64,000 nucleotides of DNA from Mesoflavibacter profundi. GTDB lineage: Bacteria > Bacteroidota > Bacteroidia > Flavobacteriales > Flavobacteriaceae. Shown here piece after piece: positions 57,159-64,000 of the stretch (position 1 is the first letter of the stretch; each line of letters begins with the position of its first letter). The notes beneath the pieces were generated by a model that saw only the letters and a program-made list of their open reading frames with translations, was not told where the DNA came from and did no database searches. The translations under genes were made by a program, and so were the position numbers. Where the stretch lies: assembly GCF_014764305.1 (NCBI RefSeq), contig NZ_CP061703.1, positions 1,766,800-1,830,799 on the forward strand, in the 5' to 3' direction.

Positions 57159-58772
57159 ATGTCCGAAAACCAACAACAACTACATCAAACACTCTGGAAC
57201 ATCGCCAACGACCTTCGTGGTAATATGGATGCAGACGATTTTAGAGACTACATACTAGGCTTTATTTTTTACAAATACCTAAGCCGTAAAATGACGCTGC
57301 ACGCTAACAAAGCATTAGCGCCAGATGGCTTAACTTACGACCAAGTAATGGGTCATGAGCAAGAAGAAGCGCTTATAGATGCATTGCGTACCGATGCGTT
57401 AGACGCTTTAGGGTATTTCTTAAAACCAACCGAACTGTTTAGCGAGTTGGCAAAACGTGGTAATTCTGGTGGTGTCAATAAATTTATACTTGAAGATTTA
57501 CAAAAAGTACTCACTAGCATAGAGCAAAGCACTATGGGTAGCGAGAGCGAAGACGATTTTGGTAACCTCTTTGAAGATTTAGACCTTACCAGTAGCAAAC
57601 TAGGGAAGACCGAAGAAGCCAAAAACGAGCTTATCGTAAAAATACTAAACCGTTTAGAAGCCATTAATTTTGATGTAGACAATGCCGAAAGCGACATTCT
57701 AGGTGATGCTTACGAGTATCTTATTGGACAATTTGCAAGTGGCGCAGGTAAAAAGGCTGGAGAGTTTTATACACCACAGCAAGTGTCTAAAATACTAGCG
57801 CAGTTAGTCACTACAGATAAAGACCGACTTAAAAGCGTGTACGATCCAACCTGTGGATCTGGTTCCTTACTACTACGTGTGGCAAAAGAAGTGAACGAAG
57901 TTGGCGCCTTTTACGGGCAAGAAAGCAACCCAACCACATACAACTTGGCACGTATGAACATGATTATGCACGATGTGCATTACAAACGTTTTGATATTTA
58001 TAACGAAGATACCCTAGTAAACCCATCGCCAGTACATAGCGAGCTTAAGTTTGAAGCCATAGTGGCAAATCCACCGTTTTCTGCAAAATGGAATCCAGAT
58101 GCTATTATAAGCGACGAGCGTTTTTCACCATACGGAAAAATGGCACCCAAAAGTAAAGCCGACTTTGCTTTTGTACAGCACATGATATACCAGTTAGATA
58201 CCAATGGGACTATGGCGTGTGTATTACCCCACGGTGTTTTGTTTCGTGGTGCTGCCGAAGGTCATATACGTAAATACCTTATTGCAGACACCAACCAGCT
58301 AGATGCCGTAATAGGTCTGCCAGCTAATATTTTTTACGGAACCAGTATACCAACTTGTATTTTGGTGCTTAAAAAAGACCGTAAAACCAGCGCACGCAGT
58401 AACAACATATTGTTTATAGATGCCAGTAACCATTTTGAAAAAGTAAAAACCCAGAATGTACTACTGCCAGAACATATAGACAAAATCGTAAACACATATA
58501 GAACTTATTGTCATCCTGAACTTGTTTCAGGATCTCATGATACGCATCCAGCAACCATAGACAAATACAGCTATGTAGCCAGTCTAGACGAGGTAAAAGA
58601 AAATGATTACAACCTAAACATACCACGCTATGTAGATACCTTTGAAGAAGAAGAACCTGTAGACCTACAAGCCGTATCACAGCAATTACAACAGCTAGAA
58701 CAAGAGATGGAAAGCACAGATGAAGTAATAACAGGCTTTTGTAAAGAATTAGGAATTAAAACACCATTTTAA
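57159..58772 (+). CDS. hsdM: Type I restriction-modification methyltransferase HsdM
   Basis: A 537-residue N6-adenine methyltransferase subunit: N-terminal helical domain (WNIANDLRGNMDADDF, ~12-27), SAM motif I YDPTCGSGS near 230, catalytic NPPF at 304-307, and a helical C-terminal part that contacts HsdS. An insert of about 15 residues (HPELVSGS, near 452) is encoded by a repetitive palindrome (58513-58533) between otherwise conserved text (NTYR and IDKYSYVA). Its composition is visibly less AT-rich than the operon upstream. It is the first gene of the Type I operon. Confidence 0.95.
   Translation: MSENQQQLHQTLWNIANDLRGNMDADDFRDYILGFIFYKYLSRKMTLHANKALAPDGLTYDQVMGHEQEEALIDALRTDALDALGYFLKPTELFSELAKRGNSGGVNKFILEDLQKVLTSIEQSTMGSESEDDFGNLFEDLDLTSSKLGKTEEAKNELIVKILNRLEAINFDVDNAESDILGDAYEYLIGQFASGAGKKAGEFYTPQQVSKILAQLVTTDKDRLKSVYDPTCGSGSLLLRVAKEVNEVGAFYGQESNPTTYNLARMNMIMHDVHYKRFDIYNEDTLVNPSPVHSELKFEAIVANPPFSAKWNPDAIISDERFSPYGKMAPKSKADFAFVQHMIYQLDTNGTMACVLPHGVLFRGAAEGHIRKYLIADTNQLDAVIGLPANIFYGTSIPTCILVLKKDRKTSARSNNILFIDASNHFEKVKTQNVLLPEHIDKIVNTYRTYCHPELVSGSHDTHPATIDKYSYVASLDEVKENDYNLNIPRYVDTFEEEEPVDLQAVSQQLQQLEQEMESTDEVITGFCKELGIKTPF
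58513..58533. repeat. repetitive palindrome inside hsdM
   Basis: ATCCTGAA (58513-58520), CTTGT, TTCAGGAT (58526-58533) is a perfect inverted repeat set in the longer sequence TGTCATCCTGAACTTG. I know this palindrome as a common intergenic repeat in many Gram-negative genomes. Here it is in frame and encodes HPELVSGS. Confidence 0.75.
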
Positions 58773-58773
58773 T

Positions 58774-60456
58774 ATGCAAAATGGACAAAGCAGTATATAC
58801 GAATTATTTAATGCTGATAGGATTTTTAAAATTCCTAATTATCAAAGAACCTATACCTGGCAAGAAGAAAATCTAAAAGATTTTTTGGATGATTTAGTAA
58901 ATCAAAGAGGTAATAAATCTTACTTCTTAGGTACTTTTTTATTTCATAATCAAAATCGACGAGGTGATTATGAAATTTTAGATATTGTTGATGGTCAGCA
59001 AAGATTAACTACAATAATTATTTTTGCTAAGGTATTAATTGAGAGATTATTAGAGTTGTCTTCAGATAAAGTTTCTAATAAAACATACCGAAGATTTGTT
59101 AAGGATTCAGATGGTGTTTACAAGTTAGAATTGGATAATGAGGATAACAATTTTTTAAACACTTACATACTAGAAAACAATAAAGCTGATACTTTTGAAA
59201 CACCAGCTCAAAAAAATCTGATACAAGCTAAGCAATACCTAAAAAAAGAGATTGAAAATATTTCTAAAACTTCACTTGAAAAAATTTTTGATCTTATAAG
59301 TAATGCTACTATTATTAATTATGTAGTACAAGATTTTTCTGATGCTACTTTAATATTTGAATTGTTAAACGATAGAGGAAGAAGACTTACAAACTTAGAA
59401 AGTGTAAAGAGTTTTCTCATGTATAAGGTAGGTTCTTTAGATATAAAAAACCATGAACAACCTTTAAAAGTTATACAAGATTGTATTGCAGCTATATATA
59501 GAAATGTAGAAAAATATAATCTAAATGAGAACGATGTACTAAGGTATCATACCATTGCATTTGAAAAAACTAACTCAGAAAATTTTAATAACCCTAGTAA
59601 ATTTATCAAGAATCAAATTAATCAATTATTTATTGATAATGTTGAAGATGTTAAGATAAAAGAAACGATAGTAAGTTATATTACTAGACTGAAAGAGAGT
59701 TTTGATATTTTTATAAAACTAAGAAATAATGAAGTTGGTATATCGTCTTTAGACGATTTTCATATGATAGGCAAAGTAGGGCCATACTATCCTTTTCTTA
59801 TGATTATTTACAAAAATGATAAAGATCGATTAGAGGAGTTTTGTAAAATACTAACAGCGTTTACATTTAGAGCTTCATTCATTAGACTGCAAAATAGAGA
59901 TGAGAAGTTGTATGAACATATTAGAAATGATGATGATTTTTTCATTGTTTTTTCAAATATTTTACATCATAACTGGTGGAATATTAATAATCGAACTCAG
60001 GAAACATTAGATTACGACAACTACTATGAATGGGTAAAGAAAAATATGGTAAAATTTATCTTGTTTAAATATGAAAACCATTTAAGAAAAGAAGAAGGAC
60101 ATCCACTATTAACAATTCATAATTACTTTAGTCAAGATGCACGTACTAAGTATAATATTGAGCATATAAGCGCCAGAAAATCTCAATTAGAGTTTGACGA
60201 GGATTTTAATGAAAGTTACTTACACTCAATAGGTAACCTTGTTTTAGATACCGTATCATCAAATTCAAAAAAGGGAAGAAAAGGGATTGATAAAAAAATA
60301 GAATCTTATAAGGCTGCACCTTTAATGTCTCAAAATAAAATCAATAATGAAGAATTAGATTGGCAAAATACAGATTCAATACAAGATTTTATTATTCAAA
60401 GAGAAAAGGAATTAAAAACATTTATTAAACAAAGACTACTTCATATAAATGATTAA
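58774..60456 (+). CDS. DUF262/DUF1524 (GmrSD-like) protein
   Basis: A 560-residue protein. The N-terminal DUF262 domain has the text IPNYQRTYTW (~16-25) and the nucleotide-binding/ParB-like motif DGQQR at 73-77. The C-terminal DUF1524 domain has the HNH-like text NIEHISA (His464) and SIGNLVL. This is the layout of GmrSD Type IV restriction proteins and other DUF262 defence proteins. It lies 1 nt after hsdM and overlaps hsdS by 8 nt, inside a Type I operon, and is clearly more AT-rich than hsdM. It may restrict DNA modified differently from the host. Confidence 0.85.
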   Translation: MQNGQSSIYELFNADRIFKIPNYQRTYTWQEENLKDFLDDLVNQRGNKSYFLGTFLFHNQNRRGDYEILDIVDGQQRLTTIIIFAKVLIERLLELSSDKVSNKTYRRFVKDSDGVYKLELDNEDNNFLNTYILENNKADTFETPAQKNLIQAKQYLKKEIENISKTSLEKIFDLISNATIINYVVQDFSDATLIFELLNDRGRRLTNLESVKSFLMYKVGSLDIKNHEQPLKVIQDCIAAIYRNVEKYNLNENDVLRYHTIAFEKTNSENFNNPSKFIKNQINQLFIDNVEDVKIKETIVSYITRLKESFDIFIKLRNNEVGISSLDDFHMIGKVGPYYPFLMIIYKNDKDRLEEFCKILTAFTFRASFIRLQNRDEKLYEHIRNDDDFFIVFSNILHHNWWNINNRTQETLDYDNYYEWVKKNMVKFILFKYENHLRKEEGHPLLTIHNYFSQDARTKYNIEHISARKSQLEFDEDFNESYLHSIGNLVLDTVSSNSKKGRKGIDKKIESYKAAPLMSQNKINNEELDWQNTDSIQDFIIQREKELKTFIKQRLLHIND

Positions 60457-61705
60457 AGTAAACGACATCAATGTACCACAACTACGCTTTAACGAATTTG
60501 ATGCTGAATGGAAGCAAAAAGAGGTTCCTGAATTAATAGCTCATCATAAAGGTGCAATGAAAATAGGTCCTTTTGGTAGTCAATTAAAAAAAGACACATT
60601 CGTTAAGAAAGGGTTTAAAGTGTACGGTCAAGAAAACATTTTTATTGATGACTTCAATTTTGGAGATAGATTCATAACAGAAGAGCACTTTAATAGATTA
60701 AAGACAAATGAAATTTATCCAGATGATTTTGTAGTATCAACAATGGGCACTATTGGCAGATGTACGGTTGTACCTGTAGGCATTGAAAGAGGTATCATGG
60801 ATTCTCATATGATTAGGTTGCAACTAAATGAAAATGTAATAACACCTGATTTTCTTGCCCAATTATTTGGTTCCTTCAAAATGCTGAAGCAAGTCAAAAG
60901 ATTATCTGTTGGAGGTATAATGGATGGGTTAAGCATAGGAATAATGAAGGAATTAAAATTTCAAGTTCCAAATATTCCCGAACAACAAAAAATAGCTCAA
61001 TTTTTAACCGCAGTAGATAGCAAACTACAGCAACTCAACCAAAAAAAGGAGCTACTGGCGCAGTACAAAAAAGGCGTGATGCAACAACTGTTTAGCCAAC
61101 AACTACGCTTTAAACAAGATAATGGTAGTGATTACCCAGATTGGGAAGAGAAGAGGTTGGGAGAAATAGCGGATAGAATTTCAACCAAAAATACTTCAAA
61201 CGAAGTGAATTTTGTACTTACAAATTCAGCTACACAAGGCGTTGTAAGTCAGCAAGAATACTTTGATAAAGAAATTGCCAATCAAAATAATTTGGAAGGA
61301 TATTATATAGTTTCAAAAGATGATTTTGTATACAATCCAAGAATATCTGCAAGTGCACCTGTTGGGCCAATAAAAAGGAATAAACTTCAAAAAGGAGTTA
61401 TGTCACCTTTATATTCAATATTTAGGTTTAAAGAATCTTTATTGGAATATTTTGAACACTATTTTGAAACAACTAATTGGCATAAATATTTGCATAGTGT
61501 TGCAAATTTTGGGGCAAGACACGATAGAATGAATATAACAAATTCTGATTTTTTTAAAATGCCAATACCTATGCCTACTTATGATGAGCGAAAGAAAATC
61601 GCCAATTATTTAAGCGCTATAGATAGTAAAATAGAAACAGTTACCCAACAAATAGAAGCCACACAACAGTTTAAAAAAGGCTTGTTGCAGCAAATGTTTG
61701 TTTAA
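60449..61705 (+). CDS. hsdS: Type I restriction-modification specificity subunit HsdS
   Basis: A 418-residue protein with two target-recognition domains and two conserved helical spacers: first spacer EQQKIAQFLTAVDSKLQQL (~183-201), second ERKKIANYLSAIDSKIETV (~381-399), each followed by QYKKGVMQQLF / QFKKGLLQQMF. The repeated half-site layout is typical and sets the bipartite DNA target. The two recognition domains are more AT-rich than the spacers. It overlaps the DUF262 gene by 8 nt. Confidence 0.93.
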   Translation: MIKVNDINVPQLRFNEFDAEWKQKEVPELIAHHKGAMKIGPFGSQLKKDTFVKKGFKVYGQENIFIDDFNFGDRFITEEHFNRLKTNEIYPDDFVVSTMGTIGRCTVVPVGIERGIMDSHMIRLQLNENVITPDFLAQLFGSFKMLKQVKRLSVGGIMDGLSIGIMKELKFQVPNIPEQQKIAQFLTAVDSKLQQLNQKKELLAQYKKGVMQQLFSQQLRFKQDNGSDYPDWEEKRLGEIADRISTKNTSNEVNFVLTNSATQGVVSQQEYFDKEIANQNNLEGYYIVSKDDFVYNPRISASAPVGPIKRNKLQKGVMSPLYSIFRFKESLLEYFEHYFETTNWHKYLHSVANFGARHDRMNITNSDFFKMPIPMPTYDERKKIANYLSAIDSKIETVTQQIEATQQFKKGLLQQMFV

Positions 61706-61721
61706 TCACAGCTAACCAAAA

Positions 61722-62843
61722 ATGTACAGAATAAGCAGAGAGCAAAATAATATCACAAAATTAGAAGAACGTAAATTTAGTGAGCTTCAATTTAGAGAAC
61801 GTGAAAACTTACAAGAATGGATTGCTAAAAATCCAGAAATTCTTGGTGAAGACTTATTAATCATCCAAAAAGAGTTTGATGGTTTTAATGATACGCAAGA
61901 GCGTTTAGATCTTCTTGCTTTAGATAAAAATGGAGACATCGTTGTTATAGAAAATAAATTAGACGATACTGGTAGACATGTCGTTTGGCAAGCCTTAAAA
62001 TACGTGTCGTATTGTTCTACATTGTCAACATCTCAAATTATTAAAATATACCAAGAGTATTTAGATGCTCAAAGTTTAAATGAAGAGGCTAAAGATAACA
62101 TCTTAGAGTTTTTAGATATAGATGAAGATGGTTTATTGCTTAACCGTAACGACCAACGCATCATTTTTGTAGCAAATAACTATCGTAAAGAAGTTACTTC
62201 TACAGTATTATGGCTACTACAACACAGTGTAAATATTCAATGTTTTAGAGCAATTCCTTTTGGTAAAGGCGAAGAGTTGTTTTTACAAATAGAACAAATA
62301 ATTCCGTTACCAGAAACCAAAGAGTTTATGATAGATGCTATGGAAAAAGAACTTGAAGAGAAATCTAAAAGTAAAAAAGTAGCAGAAACTGAAACAAGGT
62401 TAGTAGAGTTTTGGAATAAACTAAAAGCAGAACTTAAAGTTCGTAAAATGGACTTATTAGACAATGTTACAGCTAAGCCATATTTTAATATTAGCACTTT
62501 ACGTGGTCGTGGTTCGTTTGGTTTTTGTATTGGTAGAAAAGGATACAGAGTAGAACTTTATATTGGACAAGATGAGACTAAGACCTTAATAGATGCTATG
62601 TTTCAATATAAACATGAGATTGACGAAAAATTTACATTAGGTGAAATTATTTGGGAACGTTTAGAAGGTAAAAAAGCTTCAAGAATTAAATTCGAAAAGT
62701 CGGCATTAGAGATAACAGGAGATATTGATGGTTGGCGTAATCAAAAAGATGAAGCTTTTATAGATTGGTATTGTCAATCTATGAAGTTGTTTTACGATAT
62801 TTTGTTACCATATTGGATAAAAGTTAATAACGCAATAGAATAA
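61722..62843 (+). CDS. PD-(D/E)XK nuclease-like protein with DUF4268 domain
   Basis: A 373-residue protein. Residues ~20-110 hold a PD-(D/E)XK-type (NucS/DUF91-like) nuclease core: ENLQEWIAKNPEI, then Asp63 in ERLDLLAL and Glu77-Asn-Lys79 in VVIENK. The C-terminal ~145 residues look like DUF4268 (RVELYIG near 277; WERLEGKKASRI near 310). It stands between hsdS and hsdR; its stop overlaps the hsdR ATG (TAATG). It is a common passenger in Type I loci, with unproved function. Confidence 0.82.
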   Translation: MYRISREQNNITKLEERKFSELQFRERENLQEWIAKNPEILGEDLLIIQKEFDGFNDTQERLDLLALDKNGDIVVIENKLDDTGRHVVWQALKYVSYCSTLSTSQIIKIYQEYLDAQSLNEEAKDNILEFLDIDEDGLLLNRNDQRIIFVANNYRKEVTSTVLWLLQHSVNIQCFRAIPFGKGEELFLQIEQIIPLPETKEFMIDAMEKELEEKSKSKKVAETETRLVEFWNKLKAELKVRKMDLLDNVTAKPYFNISTLRGRGSFGFCIGRKGYRVELYIGQDETKTLIDAMFQYKHEIDEKFTLGEIIWERLEGKKASRIKFEKSALEITGDIDGWRNQKDEAFIDWYCQSMKLFYDILLPYWIKVNNAIE

Positions 62844-64000
62844 TGACCACACAATCTGAAGCTATATTAGAACAAAACTTAATAACTCAACTGGTTGGAT
62901 TAGGTTACACGTCTGTAAAAATAACAGATAGTAATGCGTTGTTAGCTAACTTAAAACAGCAGTTACAACGTTTTAATAATCTAGTAATTAGTGATAAAGA
63001 GTTTGAAACCGTTTTAAATCACTTAGCAAAAGGTAATGTGTTTGACAAAGCCAAAACCTTACGAGGCAGGTTTCAGTTTACTAACGATGCTGGTGAGCCT
63101 ACTTACATTCAGTTTTTTAATAGCGAAGATTGGTCTAAAAATCTATTTCAAGTCACTCACCAAATCACCCAAGACGGTGTATATAAAAACCGTTACGATG
63201 TTACGCTTTTAGTAAACGGTTTACCGCTGGTACAAATAGAGTTAAAACGTCGTGGTTTAGAAATCAAAGAAGCATTTAATCAAATTAACCGCTATCAAAA
63301 GCACACGTTTTGGAGTAACAATGGGTTATTTCAATATGTACAATTGTTTGTAATTAGTAATGGTGTAAATACTAAATATTTAGCCAATAACGAGTTGCAA
63401 TCGGTAAAACAAACCTTCTTTTGGAGCGATGTAAATAACAAAAACATTACAGAGCTTACAGATTTTGCGGCTTCGTTTTTAAATCCCGATCATTTGGGTA
63501 AAATGATTGCCAAGTACATAGTACGTAACGAAACCCATAAAATACTTATGGTGTTACGTCCGTATCAATTCTTTGCAGTAGAGCAATTGGTAGAGCAAGT
63601 AAAAACTAGTAACGATAACGGTTATGTATGGCATACCACAGGTAGTGGTAAGACATTAACCTCGTTTAAAGCGAGTCAGATTTTAATGGATTTACCACAG
63701 GTAGATAAGGTTTTGTTTGTAGTAGACCGTAAAGATCTAGACTACCAAACTATGAAAGAGTTTAACAGCTTTAAAAAAGATAGTGTAGATGTTACAAATA
63801 ATACCAGTAGTCTAGTAAAACAACTTACAGACGAATCTAAATTGGTATTAACCACCATACAAAAGTTAAACAACGCCATATCAAAAACACATTACGAAAA
63901 CCAATTATCTACATTAAAAAATCAACGTATTGTTATCATTTTTGATGAGTGTCACCGCAGTCAATTTGGTAAAACACACGAGCTTATTACCAACTATTTT
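62843..64000 (+). CDS. hsdR: Type I restriction subunit HsdR (5' part, cut by the window end)
   Basis: The frame is open from the ATG at 62843 to the end of the window (386 codons, no stop). The N-terminal PD-(D/E)XK nuclease domain shows Asp119 (RYDVTLLV) and Glu133-x-Lys135 (QIELKRRG). The translocase begins with Walker A TTGSGKT (265-271) and has DECH (368-371). A full HsdR is about 1000 residues, so roughly 60% lies outside. It starts on the overlapping TAATG of the preceding gene and cuts DNA at a distance after ATP-driven translocation. Confidence 0.95.
   Translation, partial: MTTQSEAILEQNLITQLVGLGYTSVKITDSNALLANLKQQLQRFNNLVISDKEFETVLNHLAKGNVFDKAKTLRGRFQFTNDAGEPTYIQFFNSEDWSKNLFQVTHQITQDGVYKNRYDVTLLVNGLPLVQIELKRRGLEIKEAFNQINRYQKHTFWSNNGLFQYVQLFVISNGVNTKYLANNELQSVKQTFFWSDVNNKNITELTDFAASFLNPDHLGKMIAKYIVRNETHKILMVLRPYQFFAVEQLVEQVKTSNDNGYVWHTTGSGKTLTSFKASQILMDLPQVDKVLFVVDRKDLDYQTMKEFNSFKKDSVDVTNNTSSLVKQLTDESKLVLTTIQKLNNAISKTHYENQLSTLKNQRIVIIFDECHRSQFGKTHELITNYF

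Noticed and set aside
58500-58560. Frameshift or disruption of hsdM by the palindrome
   Set aside because: The reading frame stays open and the conserved HsdM text resumes directly after the insert, so the gene is intact.

Overview
The window is AT-rich chromosomal DNA from a gliding marine-type member of the Bacteroidota, almost certainly Flavobacteriaceae. The grounds are a complete gldKLMN (type IX secretion/gliding) operon, an exosortase F (XrtF) pair, a GLPGLI-family protein next to a TonB-receptor-like barrel, and promoters of the Bacteroidota type (TTG, about 19 nt, TANNTTTG). The genus cannot be fixed from this sequence alone.

Positions 1-41.6 kb are ordinary core genome. In order: a small secreted protein; an App1-type phosphatase; a deoxynucleoside kinase with a lipoprotein or secreted partner; the GLPGLI/TonB-like pair; the rod-shape operon mreB-mreC-mreD-pbp2-rodA (minus strand); purH; a GAF-type methionine sulfoxide reductase; xrtF and its partner; groES-groEL; secG; a TPR protein; lptE; a sigma-54 activator; miaB; topA; a degenerate arginase-fold protein; gldKLMN; an FAD oxidoreductase; a DUF983 protein; an ABC-F ATPase; a three-gene RND efflux operon; an LRR protein; and a small Cys-rich protein. 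Strong intrinsic terminators close most of these units.

At 41636 lies an initiator tRNA-fMet gene. Directly behind its terminator comes a tyrosine recombinase, and everything from there to the end of the window looks like an accessory island. After the integrase, an orphan gene and a 565-nt non-coding stretch very rich in GTTG, there is a tightly packed 12-gene operon (44572-57030; every junction is between 14 nt of overlap and 16 nt of gap). It encodes a bacterial PH-domain protein, a vWA-like lipoprotein, a three-TM protein, a tubulin/FtsZ-like GTPase, a 1123-residue protein with an actin/Hsp70-type ATPase domain, a TM coiled-coil protein, a MotA/ExbB-like protein with a long helical tail, a MotB/OmpA-like protein, a transglutaminase-fold lipoprotein, a DNase-I-fold (EEP) lipoprotein and two small membrane proteins. 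This is the best candidate in the window for an undescribed multi-component system: a predicted ion-driven, peptidoglycan-anchored envelope machine joined to two cytoskeletal-type NTPases and a surface or periplasmic nuclease. It recalls Zorya (ZorAB) and the published FtsZ-like/vWA/OmpA neighbourhoods but matches neither as I know them. The same palindrome, TACGG-N4-CCGTA, sits just before its first gene and just after its last.

The final 7 kb is a Type I restriction-modification operon (hsdM, hsdS, and hsdR running off the window). It carries two extra nuclease-like genes: a DUF262/DUF1524 (GmrSD-like) gene between hsdM and hsdS, and a PD-(D/E)XK plus DUF4268 gene between hsdS and hsdR. hsdM contains an in-frame repetitive palindrome encoding the peptide HPELVSGS. 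The island therefore looks like a defence island, although its right-hand end is not in view.
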